Assembly (NCBI RefSeq): GCF_002366715.1
Contig: NZ_DFBS01000026.1
Coordinates: 1-64,000 of the forward strand
Direction of reading: 5' to 3'
DNA: 64,000 bases
From: Halomonas sp. UBA3074
GTDB taxonomy: Bacteria; Pseudomonadota; Gammaproteobacteria; Pseudomonadales; Halomonadaceae
The notes below the pieces were generated by a model. The model was not told where the DNA came from. It ran no database searches and saw nothing but the letters and a program-made list of their open reading frames with translations. A program made the translations under genes and the position numbers. This document shows, one piece after another, positions 50,341 through 59,291 of the stretch (the stretch's first letter is position 1; every line of letters starts with the position of its first letter).

Positions 50341-52248
50341 ATGCTCAAGCGCCCCAACACGCTAAAAAACTCCGGGCAAGAACTGCGAATTTTTCGTGTG
50401 AGAGCGCTGCTCGCCATCCTAGTGGTGCTAACGCTTGCCGGGTTGCTAACGGGACGCCTTATTTATTTGCAAATCGTTCAGCACGACATGTACAGCACCC
50501 GCTCTGAAAATAACCGTGTGCGTGTCGAACCGCTTCCCCCTAATCGCGGGTTGATATATGACCGCAATGGGGTGCTGTTAGCAGAGAATCGCCCAACCTA
50601 TAACCTGACTCTCGTTCGCGAGCGGGTCGATAACCTGGATGAAACGCTTGCGCTCTTGGTCGAGCTGCTGGAGTTGCCTGAAGAAGAGATCGAAGCGTTT
50701 AACGTGCGCTCCCGCCAACGCCAACGGCCTTTTCAGCCTGCGTTGCTTACCAGTGATTTGAGCGAAGACCAAATCGCTCGCTTGGCCGTCAATCGTCACC
50801 GACTACCCGGGGTGGAAATAGAGGCTCAGCCGCTGCGCTTTTATCCGGATGCGGAGATTATGGCCCACGCGTTAGGCTACGTGGGCCGTATTAATGCCGA
50901 AGAGATGGAGTCGCTGGACGCGGGCAGCTACGCAGGTACTCACTTTATCGGTAAAACCGGTATTGAACGCTTTTACGAAGAGGAGCTGCACGGTCAGGCG
51001 GGGCTTCGCAAAGTAGAGACGAACGCCCGTGGGCGCGTGTTAAGAGAGCTGGGGCGCACAGACCCGGTGCCAGGGCAAAACTTAACGCTAACGTTGGATA
51101 AGTCCCTTCAAATGTTGGCGTATGAGTTGCTAGATGGACGCCGCGGCTCGATCGTCGCCATCGCCCCTGCCACCGGCGAAATTCTGGCCATGGTGTCGAC
51201 CCCAGGATTCGACAGCAATCAGTTCGTCACCGGCATTGATGTTGCCTCTTACCGTGGTTTGCAGGAGGACCTGGATCTCCCGCTGTTTAATCGGGCTATC
51301 CGCGGCCATTATCCTCCCGGGTCGACCATTAAGCCCTTTTTGGCGCTCGCCGGGTTAGTGGAAGGGGTTATTACGCCTGATAGCACCATTAATGACCCTG
51401 GTTACTACCAATTACCCAATGACTCCCGCCGTTATCGCAACTGGCTACGCTGGGGGCATGGGCGAGTAGACATGGAGCGCTCGCTGGCGGTGTCTAATAA
51501 CACCTACTACTACACCCTGGCGCATGATTTGGGCATTGATAACCTGCATGAGCAAATGAGTAACTTTGGTTTTGGTCAGCGTGTCGCCCATGATGTCCAG
51601 GGCGAAAGCGGCGCTTTAATGCCTTCACGGGATTGGAAGCGGGGCCGTTTCAATCAGCCCTGGTACCCTGGCGAAACGCTATCGGTGGGTATCGGGCAAG
51701 GCTACTGGCAGGTGACACCGCTACAGCTCGCCAGTGCAACGGCAACGCTGGCTAACCGAGGCCATTGGGTCAAACCACGCCTAGCTCGTCAAATTGGCGA
51801 TACGCCTGTGCCCCGCGACTTGCCAGAGACGTTAGACGACATTCAGCTCGCCAATGATAACTGGTGGGATAGGGTATTCAGCGGGATGGAAAAGGTCATT
51901 AGTGGTACTGAAGGTACTGCCCGCCGAACGGGGGTGGGCCTTGAATATCGCATGGGCGGTAAGTCAGGCACTGCCCAGGTGTTTTCGCTAGGACAGGATC
52001 AACGCTATAACGCGGATGAGCTAGCGGAGCGGCTGCGTGACCACGCGCTGTTTATGGCCTTTGCGCCCTTGGAAGACCCGCAGATTGCGGTCTCCGTTAT
52101 CGTTGAAAATGCTGGCGGCGGCAGTACCCACGCCGCGCATTTGGCCCGTGCCATGACCGATGCTTGGTTGCTCGAAGATGAAGCGCCCGATGTAGAGGAA
52201 GTGCGTGAAGTATTGGAAGAAGATGATGCCAATGTGGAGGGTAATTAG
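50341..52248 (+). CDS. mrdA: Penicillin-binding protein 2 (elongation-specific transpeptidase)
   Basis: A 635-residue class B PBP that cross-links peptidoglycan of the lateral wall within the Rod complex. A single N-terminal span (LLAILVVLTLAGLLTGRLIYL) leads to the pedestal domain (PNRGLIYDRNGVLLAENRPT, FIGKTGIERFYEEELHG). The transpeptidase domain carries the active Ser328 in PPGSTIKPF, the SNN motif (AVSNNTYYYT) and KSGT at Lys541. The ATG at 50341 is preferred to an in-frame TTG 18 bases upstream. The adjacent rodA gene supplies its glycosyltransferase partner. Confidence 0.96.
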   Translation: MLKRPNTLKNSGQELRIFRVRALLAILVVLTLAGLLTGRLIYLQIVQHDMYSTRSENNRVRVEPLPPNRGLIYDRNGVLLAENRPTYNLTLVRERVDNLDETLALLVELLELPEEEIEAFNVRSRQRQRPFQPALLTSDLSEDQIARLAVNRHRLPGVEIEAQPLRFYPDAEIMAHALGYVGRINAEEMESLDAGSYAGTHFIGKTGIERFYEEELHGQAGLRKVETNARGRVLRELGRTDPVPGQNLTLTLDKSLQMLAYELLDGRRGSIVAIAPATGEILAMVSTPGFDSNQFVTGIDVASYRGLQEDLDLPLFNRAIRGHYPPGSTIKPFLALAGLVEGVITPDSTINDPGYYQLPNDSRRYRNWLRWGHGRVDMERSLAVSNNTYYYTLAHDLGIDNLHEQMSNFGFGQRVAHDVQGESGALMPSRDWKRGRFNQPWYPGETLSVGIGQGYWQVTPLQLASATATLANRGHWVKPRLARQIGDTPVPRDLPETLDDIQLANDNWWDRVFSGMEKVISGTEGTARRTGVGLEYRMGGKSGTAQVFSLGQDQRYNADELAERLRDHALFMAFAPLEDPQIAVSVIVENAGGGSTHAAHLARAMTDAWLLEDEAPDVEEVREVLEEDDANVEGN

Positions 52249-52251
52249 CGC

Positions 52252-53412
52252 ATGCCTTGGCATTATTTAGCGCGTTCAATGCGCGGTCATCCTGTCCGTC
52301 CCCCGGAAAGCGGCATCGCCCGTCGCAAAAGTGTCTGGGAGCGAATCCACATAGACCCCTGGTTGCTGGGCTTGCTGCTGCTATTGATGGGCGGCGGTTT
52401 AGTAGTACTTTACAGTGCGTCTGGCCAATCAATCGATGCTGTTATTGCCCAAGGTATACGTTTTGGTATCGCGCTGGTGGGCATGGTGATTATTGCCCAG
52501 TTTTCACCTTCCACGTTCTTGCGCTTTGCCCCATTAGCTTATGGCATCGGTGTCGCCATGCTGGTAGCCGTTGATGTGGTGGGCGATGTCGGCATGGGCG
52601 CTAAACGCTGGTTGGTCATTCCGGGGGTGATTCGCTTTCAACCCTCGGAAATGATGAAACTGGCGGCACCGCTGATGGTCGCGGCTTATCTAAACCGCTG
52701 TGAACTGCCGCCGCGTCTGCGCGATATATTCGTATGCGGCATTATCATCGGCTTACCTGTCGTGCTGACGGCGATTCAGCCCGACTTAGGCACGTCATTA
52801 CTGGTCGCCAGTGCTGCCCTCATTGTAGTGTTACTAGCAGGCTTGTCGTGGCGCTTAATTGGCTTTATTGCAGCGCTGGGAGCTTCCTGCGTGCCGTTGT
52901 TATGGATGAATATGCATAACTACCAGCGCCAGCGCGTACTGACGTTTCTGAACCCTGAGAGCGATCCGCTGGGTTCTGGCTGGAATATCATTCAATCGAC
53001 GACTGCCATCGGTAGCGGCGGGCTGTGGGGGAAAGGCTGGCTGCAGGGTACTCAGTCCCAGCTGGAGTTTTTACCTGAACGACATACCGACTTCATCATT
53101 GCCGTGTTGGGGGAGGAGTTCGGCTTAGTGGGCATGCTGGTGTTGCTGAGCCTGTATCTATTAATTGTCAGCCGCGGACTATGGATGGCGTGCGCCGCCC
53201 AGGATACCTTTGGCCGTTTAGTTGCGGGCAGTATTATTCTCACGTTCTTCATTTATGTGTTCGTCAATATGGGTATGGTGAGCGGTATTTTGCCCGTTGT
53301 TGGCGTACCGTTACCGTTGGTTAGCTTTGGCGGCACCTCAAGCGTGACCTTGTTAGCCGGTTTCGGTATTCTCATGTCCATACATGCGCATCGTCGGTTA
53401 CTGTCGCGCTAG
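52252..53412 (+). CDS. rodA: Rod-shape-determining peptidoglycan glycosyltransferase RodA
   Basis: A 386-residue SEDS-family integral membrane glycosyltransferase polymerising lipid II with PBP2. It shows WLLGLLLLLMGGGLVVLYSA as first span, MGAKRWLVIPGVIRFQPSE, the ITAI-type QPDLGTSLLVASAALIVV and the catalytic-loop region SGWNIIQSTTAIGSGGLWGK with FLPERHTDFIIAVLGEE. It ends VPLPLVSFGGTSSVTLLAGFG. A 30-residue basic N-terminal extension precedes the first span. It begins three bases after mrdA. Confidence 0.97.
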   Translation: MPWHYLARSMRGHPVRPPESGIARRKSVWERIHIDPWLLGLLLLLMGGGLVVLYSASGQSIDAVIAQGIRFGIALVGMVIIAQFSPSTFLRFAPLAYGIGVAMLVAVDVVGDVGMGAKRWLVIPGVIRFQPSEMMKLAAPLMVAAYLNRCELPPRLRDIFVCGIIIGLPVVLTAIQPDLGTSLLVASAALIVVLLAGLSWRLIGFIAALGASCVPLLWMNMHNYQRQRVLTFLNPESDPLGSGWNIIQSTTAIGSGGLWGKGWLQGTQSQLEFLPERHTDFIIAVLGEEFGLVGMLVLLSLYLLIVSRGLWMACAAQDTFGRLVAGSIILTFFIYVFVNMGMVSGILPVVGVPLPLVSFGGTSSVTLLAGFGILMSIHAHRRLLSR

Positions 53413-53521
53413 CGAAGTTATCTCGTTTAAGTGTTTGTCATGCGCTTCAATGTAAGGCGCCGCCATGGTTAACGCTGGCATCAACCGTTCCAGAAATAAA
53501 GCGCTCAGGAGTAGAGAGTTA

Positions 53522-54580
53522 ATGAACAAGGTTCAAGGAAAAGCGAGCCGCTATTTATTGGCAGCGATGATGTGCTGGTTGGCACCTTCAGCCCTTGCCG
53601 ATGAGCCTTCAGCAGAGGGGCCGCATTTTGCTCCCCAACACAATGCTGACAGCCAAATCTTGATGGATGCGTTAGTGGAGCAGGGGTTGCCGCAAGCATG
53701 GGTAGAGGAGGCGCTGGGGAAGGCAAACTATACGCAAAGCGTTCTGGATGCGATGGAAGGGGCTGCCGAGCGTCGTTTAAAGTGGCACGAATACCGGGCT
53801 ATTTTTATTACCCAGCAGCGTATTGATGAAGGTGCTGAATTCATCAATACGCATGCGGAAGCTTTGGCACGGGCTGAAAGTACTTATGGTGTGCCTGCTG
53901 ACATCATTACCGCTATTATTGGCGTTGAAACCTACTACGGTCGGCATAAAGGCCAACATCGCGTGCTAGATTCATTAGCCACCTTGGCGTTTCACCATCC
54001 CCAGAGAGGCGACTTTTTTCGAGGTGAGCTTGCCGCTTTTTTACGCATTGCGTATGAGCAGCAGGTCGACCCGACCATGCTACGCGGCTCCTATGCAGGT
54101 GCCATGGGCTATCCGCAGTTCATTCCCACCAGTTACCAGGCGTATGCAGTAGACTTCGATAACGATGGCCGTCGCGACCTATGGGAAAACCACGTTGATG
54201 CAATTGGCAGTGTCGCCAACTACTTTGCTGAGCATCACTGGACGCCTGGTGCAGATATATACCACGCAGCCACTGGTCCAGCGGAATTGCCGGATGACTT
54301 ACGGCAGTCGCTTTCATTTAATCAAGCGTCGCCCCCATCGGTAACGGTCGCTCAGCTTGCCGCACATGGGGTGACGTCTAATGCCACACTGGATGATGAC
54401 CTAATGGTGGCTCCCTTGGCGCTAGAATTCGCCGACGGAGCGACGCGTTATCGTCTGGGTGAGCACAATTTTTATGTCATCACGCGCTATAACCACAGTC
54501 ATCTTTACGCGATGGCCGTTGCCGAGTTGGCGGAAGCCATTGCCGCAAAGCACGACAAGCTAGCTGAGGACAGCGTATGA
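53522..54580 (+). CDS. mltB: Lytic murein transglycosylase B
   Basis: A 352-residue family-3 lytic transglycosylase. The signal peptide (RYLLAAMMCWLAPSALA) has no lipobox Cys, so this MltB is probably soluble periplasmic. The catalytic Glu sits in DIITAIIGVETYYGRHKGQH; GSYAGAMGYPQFIPTSYQAY and VDFDNDGRRDLWENHVDAIG are family motifs. The chosen ATG has GAGAG upstream; a longer in-frame start would add a charged N-terminus before the signal. It overlaps rlpA by four bases. Confidence 0.94.
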   Translation: MNKVQGKASRYLLAAMMCWLAPSALADEPSAEGPHFAPQHNADSQILMDALVEQGLPQAWVEEALGKANYTQSVLDAMEGAAERRLKWHEYRAIFITQQRIDEGAEFINTHAEALARAESTYGVPADIITAIIGVETYYGRHKGQHRVLDSLATLAFHHPQRGDFFRGELAAFLRIAYEQQVDPTMLRGSYAGAMGYPQFIPTSYQAYAVDFDNDGRRDLWENHVDAIGSVANYFAEHHWTPGADIYHAATGPAELPDDLRQSLSFNQASPPSVTVAQLAAHGVTSNATLDDDLMVAPLALEFADGATRYRLGEHNFYVITRYNHSHLYAMAVAELAEAIAAKHDKLAEDSV

Positions 54581-55545
54581 AGGGCAAACTGACGACAACC
54601 AGCCGTATCGGTGGGCTAATCGCCTTGCTGGCGCTGATCGGTGGCTGTGCGAGTAACGACACTCAGCGTATAGACACGCCTAGCTCGGCTAACCAAGCGG
54701 CAGCCCCGGCTTCATCGGTGGCGACCAGTGACGGTCGTTATGCAATGAGTGGCGATGCCTACCCGCTAGAGCCACCCGATGTCACCAAAGTGCCCGACGC
54801 AGAGCCCCGCGTTGAGCAGCTTTCTTCAGGCGGCAACCGCTCAACGTATGAAGTGTGGGGCAAAACCTATCACGTGTTGCCCGATGCCACGGGTTACGAA
54901 AAGCGCGGCACGGCCTCATGGTACGGTGAAAAGTTTCACGGTTATGCGACGTCAAACGGCGAAATTTATGACATGTATAAAATGTCGGCCGCTCACCGCT
55001 CGCTCCCGTTGCCAACATTTGCCCGGGTCACCAGCCTGGACAATGGGCAATCAGTGATTGTCAGGGTCAATGACCGTGGGCCATTTCATAGTGATCGTGA
55101 AATAGACCTTTCCTATGCAGCGGCTGCGCGGCTGGGTTTTCTTGATAATGGCACTGGGCCGGTTAAAGTCGAAGCCATCAATCCTCAGCAATGGCTGGCC
55201 GAGCGAGGCCGTTCTGGGAGTGCACCTTCTCCGGCACGCGCGCAAGCGCCTGCGCGGGTTGCTGCCAATTCAGCGCCTGCCGCTGCTCAGCCCTCGTCTC
55301 CCCCTGAGCCAAGCCAAAGTGGTTCCAGTGGTGAGGTGTACCTTCAGATTGCCGCGCTCGGTAACCAGGAAGGGGCGCAGCAGTTACAGCGGCGTTTGCA
55401 AGGAGAGCAGCCCCACGATGTGCGTATTTTGAGCAGTGCCGACATCTATCGTGTCCAGGTAGGGCCGATCAGGCCCGCACAGGAAACGCAGGCGCGCGAA
55501 ACACTTCGCCAGGCGGGGTTCCCCCAGGTCTTCGTTGTGCGATAA
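54577..55545 (+). CDS. rlpA: Septal ring lytic transglycosylase RlpA
   Basis: A 322-residue lipoprotein with lipobox LALIGGC at about residue 24. The double-psi beta-barrel domain spans about 105-200 (GTASWYGEKFHGYATSNGE, MSAAHRSLPLPTFARVTSL, VRVNDRGPFHSDREIDLSYA) and contains the His/Asp catalytic residues. A Pro/Ala/Ser linker joins it to a C-terminal SPOR domain (VYLQIAALGNQEGAQQLQRR ... VQVGPI) that binds denuded septal glycan. It is followed by a hairpin and then dacA. Confidence 0.95.
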   Translation: MKGKLTTTSRIGGLIALLALIGGCASNDTQRIDTPSSANQAAAPASSVATSDGRYAMSGDAYPLEPPDVTKVPDAEPRVEQLSSGGNRSTYEVWGKTYHVLPDATGYEKRGTASWYGEKFHGYATSNGEIYDMYKMSAAHRSLPLPTFARVTSLDNGQSVIVRVNDRGPFHSDREIDLSYAAAARLGFLDNGTGPVKVEAINPQQWLAERGRSGSAPSPARAQAPARVAANSAPAAAQPSSPPEPSQSGSSGEVYLQIAALGNQEGAQQLQRRLQGEQPHDVRILSSADIYRVQVGPIRPAQETQARETLRQAGFPQVFVVR

Positions 55546-55568
55546 TTAGCCCCCTATTTATTTCTTGT

Positions 55569-55594
55569 GGCGCGTTTTACGCGCCGCCTTGTTT
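55569..55594 (+). terminator. Possible terminator or attenuator between rlpA and dacA
   Basis: GGCGCG (55569-55574) and CGCGCC (55580-55585) enclose TTTTA; four T follow at 55591-55594 after GCCTTG. The stem is short, so partial read-through into dacA is likely. Confidence 0.55.
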
Positions 55595-55642
55595 TAAAAA
55601 TAAGCTTTATAAGTAAGCTTTCAAGTAAGTGAGACTGACGTT

Positions 55643-56842
55643 ATGAACGTGTTTACATCCATTGGTCGCTCAGCACGCCTGTGCCTTTTTGCTGCAATGA
55701 CGACGGTAGCGGTACCAGCAGCTGCGCAGGTGATTCCACAGCCGCAAACGATTATTCCTTCAGCGCCACAGCTAGCGGCAAGTTCATGGATTCTAATGGA
55801 TGCCAACAGTGGCCGAATTTTAGCGGAGCATAATTCAGATGAACGCTTGCCGCCTGCCAGTCTGACGAAGCTGATGACGGCTTATCTGGTTGAGCGAGAA
55901 CTTGACCGTGGCACGATCAATCTCACTGATATGATCAATGTCAGTGAGAATGCCTGGCGTACCGGCGGGTCCAAAATGTTCATTGAAGTCGGCGATCAGG
56001 TATCGGTCGACAACTTGCTACACGGCATTATCATTGTGTCTGGCAACGATGCCAGTGTGGCGATGGCGGAACATTTGGCAGGCGGGGAGGCGCCTTTTGC
56101 GGACCTGATGAATCAGCATGCCACGCGATTGGGCATGAATAACACCAACTTCCAAAACGCCACGGGCTTGCCGGGTGATAACCACTACTCCACCGCCCAT
56201 GACATGGCGCGGTTGTCCCAGCATATTATTAATGATTATCCCGACCACTATGAGATTTACTCCCAGCGGACTTTCTCTTATGGCGGGATCGACCAGCCCA
56301 ACCGCAATCGTCTGCTATGGCGTGACCCTTCTGTGGATGGTCTAAAAACAGGCTGGACGACAGAAGCAGGGTTTTGCCTGGTGTCTTCAGCCAAGCGGGA
56401 TGACATGCGTTTGATCTCGGTGGTGATGGGCACCAATTCCGATGAAGCGCGTGCGCAGGAAACGCAAAAGCTGCTGAGCTATGGCTTCCGCTTTTTTGAA
56501 ACCATGAAGCTTTACGAGCGTGGTGCCGTCCTGGCCACGCCGCGTGTGTGGGGTGGTGATATTAATGAACTGCGGGTGGGCGTCGATGAAGAGGTCTTTA
56601 TGACCCTGCCGCGTAACCGTAATGAAGAACTGCGCGCACGCCTTAATCTGAACCCCGACCTTCAGGCACCGATTGCGATTGGTGATGAAGTAGGCACGCT
56701 TGAAGTTCATTTGGGAGAAGAGGTGGTGGGTGAACGCCGCCTCGTCGCGTTGGAAAATATTGAAGAGGGTGGCCTCTTCAAGCGTCTATTTGATCAGGTT
56801 CAGCGCTTCTTTAGTGGCTTAATCAGTCAGTTTACCGATTAA
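55643..56842 (+). CDS. dacA: D-alanyl-D-alanine carboxypeptidase (PBP5/6 family)
   Basis: A 399-residue serine carboxypeptidase removing the terminal D-Ala of muropeptides. The signal peptide (LCLFAAMTTVAVPAAAQ) is followed by the S11 domain with Ser73 in PASLTKLMTAYLV, SGN in IVSGNDASVAMAEHLAGG and Lys235 in DGLKTGWTTEAG. The PBP5 C-terminal beta domain follows (AVLATPRVWGGDINELRVG), then an amphipathic helix (GGLFKRLFDQVQRFFSGLIS) for membrane attachment. It leads on to ybeD and lipB. Confidence 0.96.
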   Translation: MNVFTSIGRSARLCLFAAMTTVAVPAAAQVIPQPQTIIPSAPQLAASSWILMDANSGRILAEHNSDERLPPASLTKLMTAYLVERELDRGTINLTDMINVSENAWRTGGSKMFIEVGDQVSVDNLLHGIIIVSGNDASVAMAEHLAGGEAPFADLMNQHATRLGMNNTNFQNATGLPGDNHYSTAHDMARLSQHIINDYPDHYEIYSQRTFSYGGIDQPNRNRLLWRDPSVDGLKTGWTTEAGFCLVSSAKRDDMRLISVVMGTNSDEARAQETQKLLSYGFRFFETMKLYERGAVLATPRVWGGDINELRVGVDEEVFMTLPRNRNEELRARLNLNPDLQAPIAIGDEVGTLEVHLGEEVVGERRLVALENIEEGGLFKRLFDQVQRFFSGLISQFTD

Positions 56843-56894
56843 TGTTTACCTTATATTTGTTCATCGGTTGTGATTCTGCAATAAGGGAGTTGCT

Positions 56895-57206
56895 ATGAAA
56901 AAAAGTACGCCACGGGGTCTGCGTGATTTGCGTCAACCGGCGGTGCAAGAGCCGCCTAAAATCACGTTTCCCTGTGATTACTCGCTAAAGGTCGTCGGTG
57001 ATGCTGCCGAGGATTTCCCCGCCTGCGTATGTCAGGTCATTGTGCGCCATGTGCCCGATTTTGACGCCACTAAGATGCAGGTCGTTGATAGCCGCAATGG
57101 CCGCTTTCAATCGGTTCGAGTGGTGATTCGCGCAACGGGAGAGCAGCACATTAAAGACGTGTTTGAAGCGCTAAAAGCCACTGGCCGTGTCCACATGGTG
57201 GTGTAA
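56895..57206 (+). CDS. ybeD: DUF493 family protein YbeD
   Basis: A 103-residue small cytoplasmic protein with ferredoxin-like ACT-resembling fold: KITFPCDYSLKVVGDAAEDF, VRHVPDFDATKMQVVDSRNG and the end EALKATGRVHMVV. The conserved position between dacA and lipB identifies it as YbeD. The function is not established; a regulatory link with lipoylation is often suggested from the neighbourhood. Confidence 0.93.
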   Translation: MKKSTPRGLRDLRQPAVQEPPKITFPCDYSLKVVGDAAEDFPACVCQVIVRHVPDFDATKMQVVDSRNGRFQSVRVVIRATGEQHIKDVFEALKATGRVHMVV

Positions 57207-57211
57207 CCGCC

Positions 57212-57874
57212 GTGAGTGATGATGTGCCCATCAGACTGCATCGTTTAGGACGTCAGCCCTATTTGCCGGTGTGGGAGGCTATGCGTGCGCTGACCGATAC
57301 GCGAGATGCCAGTACGCCGGATCAGTTCTGGCTCGTTGAGCACGACCCCGTCTTTACTCAGGGGCAGGCGGGCAAACCCGAACATCTGCTTCTGCCTGGC
57401 GACATTCCTGTGGTTCACACGGACAGGGGCGGGCAGGTGACTTACCACGGGCCAGGCCAGGTGGTGCTCTATCCATTGCTGGATGTGCGGCGGGGTAAAA
57501 TAGGCGTACGTGATTTAGTCACGGCATTGGAAAACGCGGTCATTGATGTGTTGAGCGATCATGGCGTGACCGCGCGTGCGCGACCCGATGCGCCCGGCGT
57601 GTACGTGATGACCGCAACAGGAGAGGCGAAAATCGCCTCTTTGGGCCTGCGTATCCGGCGTGGCGCAAGCTTTCACGGGGTTGCATTGAACGTGGACGGC
57701 GACTTATCGCCTTTCTTACGTATCAATCCCTGCGGTTATGCGGGCATGCCCATGGTGAGGTTGGCCGATTTAGTCACATTGCCTGGGAATCATCGGGTCG
57801 GGGAAGCGTTGGCTCAAGCGTTGGCCACAAGGCTAAAGCGAGATTTAATCAGCGTGGATACCTCGCCGCTGTAA
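57212..57874 (+). CDS. lipB: Octanoyl-[acyl carrier protein]:protein N-octanoyltransferase
   Basis: A 220-residue enzyme transferring octanoate from ACP to lipoyl domains. It has TDRGGQVTYHGPGQVVLYPL near residue 72, the catalytic Lys in GEAKIASLGLRIRRGASFHG, and the catalytic Cys in RINPCGYAGMPMVRL. The GTG start lies five bases after the ybeD stop. Unlike the enteric lipB...lipA order on one strand, lipA here is convergent, so the two steps are on separate transcripts. Confidence 0.95.
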   Translation: MSDDVPIRLHRLGRQPYLPVWEAMRALTDTRDASTPDQFWLVEHDPVFTQGQAGKPEHLLLPGDIPVVHTDRGGQVTYHGPGQVVLYPLLDVRRGKIGVRDLVTALENAVIDVLSDHGVTARARPDAPGVYVMTATGEAKIASLGLRIRRGASFHGVALNVDGDLSPFLRINPCGYAGMPMVRLADLVTLPGNHRVGEALAQALATRLKRDLISVDTSPL

Positions 57875-57895
57875 AAAAGGGAGCCATTGGCTCCC
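57873..57895 (-). terminator. Intrinsic terminator of lipA
   Basis: GGGAGCC (57879-57885) and GGCTCCC (57889-57895) close a three-base loop. Read leftward, the stem runs into six T and lies 28 bases after the lipA stop. On the other strand no T run follows, so it serves mainly lipA. Confidence 0.88.
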
Positions 57896-57923
57896 TCAGG
57901 TATCACTACGCTAATTTTAAAGC

Positions 57924-58985
57924 CTAGCCAACGTTGAGCGCTGGAATAATATTGGGGTTTGCTTCTACTTCCTGGCCTGGAATGGCAGCGGGTGAAGCAA
58001 GGCCCAGGTTATTCTTTTCAAACACGCGGTCAGCACGATAACTCGAGCGTACTAGCGGGCCTGAAGGCACTTCCATAAAGCCTTTTTCCAAGCCGATGAC
58101 CCGATAGCGATCAAACTCTTCGGGTGTTACCCAGCGCTCTACCGCCAGGTGATTTTTCGTAGGGCGCAGGTATTGGCCCAGTGTCACGATATCCACACCA
58201 ATCTCACGTAGATCATCAAAGGTCTGCAAAATTTCTTCGTCTGTTTCGCCAAGCCCCAGCATTAAGCTGGTTTTGGTAATAATGTCAGGACGATAGCGCT
58301 TGGCGTGAGCGAGTACATCTAGCGTTTTACGATAGCCAGCGCGCCGGTCACGCACGCGGCCCGTCAACCGCTCAACGGTTTCGACGTTTTGGGCAAATAC
58401 CTGTAATCCCGAGTCAACGACGCGCTCAATCGCGCTTAGTTCGCCATCAAAATCAGGTGTCAACGCCTCTACTACTACCTCTGGTGTGCGCGCTTTAATG
58501 GCGCTGATGCAGTTGGCGTAGTGTGATGCACCACCATCGTCTAGGTCGTCACGGTCGACGGAAGTGAGCACAATGTAGCGAAGGCCCATCAATTCGACCG
58601 ACTTGGCGGTGTTTTCAGGCTCTTCAAGATCTAACCAGCCTTGCGGGTTGCCGGTATCAACCGCGCAAAACCGACAGGCGCGGGTGCAGACTGACCCCAT
58701 TAGCATGATGGTGGCGGTGCCATTACTCCAGCACTCGCCCATGTTAGGGCAGTGGGATTCAGCGCAGACGGTACTTAGCCGATGGGTTGCTACGTTTTTC
58801 TTGACCGCCTCAAAACGCTCCCCTCCAGGGATCTGTGCACGTAGCCACTTGGGCTTGCGTTCAAGCGATGGTGCTTCCGCTGGCGCCGCTTTGCGCTGCT
58901 TCATGCCATCCTTGATCACCGTCATGCCATGTTCGTTGCGGTATTTTTCACCGCTGGACACGCGTTGCGGAGGGTTATTGCTCAT
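57924..58985 (-). CDS. lipA: Lipoyl synthase
   Basis: A 353-residue radical-SAM enzyme inserting two sulfurs into protein-bound octanoate. Auxiliary-cluster cysteines are in CAESHCPNMGECWSNGTATI (Cx4Cx5C) and the SAM cluster in GSVCTRACRFCAVDTG (Cx3Cx2C). VLTSVDRDDLDDGGASHYA and KTSLMLGLGETDEEILQTF are family motifs, and the conserved RSSYRADRVFE near the C-terminus includes the auxiliary-cluster Ser. Shorter starts exist, but the full N-terminus looks normal. Confidence 0.97.
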   Translation of the reverse strand: MSNNPPQRVSSGEKYRNEHGMTVIKDGMKQRKAAPAEAPSLERKPKWLRAQIPGGERFEAVKKNVATHRLSTVCAESHCPNMGECWSNGTATIMLMGSVCTRACRFCAVDTGNPQGWLDLEEPENTAKSVELMGLRYIVLTSVDRDDLDDGGASHYANCISAIKARTPEVVVEALTPDFDGELSAIERVVDSGLQVFAQNVETVERLTGRVRDRRAGYRKTLDVLAHAKRYRPDIITKTSLMLGLGETDEEILQTFDDLREIGVDIVTLGQYLRPTKNHLAVERWVTPEEFDRYRVIGLEKGFMEVPSGPLVRSSYRADRVFEKNNLGLASPAAIPGQEVEANPNIIPALNVG

Positions 58986-59291
58986 AGGGACAGAGCCTCT
59001 CTTTTGTGCGGTAGGCCTGGGGGGTAAATGCTGACAAGGCCCGCCAATTGATACGTGGTACGTTCAATGTCTGATCGTGCTAAAACGATTACCAATAAGC
59101 TCTAAGATAACATATCTCACTGCCAACAGGACACCGTCGGCGTTGATTGTGGCCGGGCGATGCGCTGGCAGTAAGCCGTAATAATGAGGGGTAAAGATCG
59201 ACGTCAAGCGCGTTGTGGCCTAAACTATATTGCATTGCAGCATCATTGCTATCGGGTGTGGTGCCGTCGCATCAACCCAATGGGAGTACCT
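58986..59291. other. Divergent intergenic region lipA / DUF3141 gene
   Basis: These 306 bases hold both promoters. TATATT near 59227 is a possible -10 element for the rightward gene without a convincing -35, and GGGAG at 59282 is its ribosome site. I see no ORF or hairpin that I can support. Confidence 0.4.
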
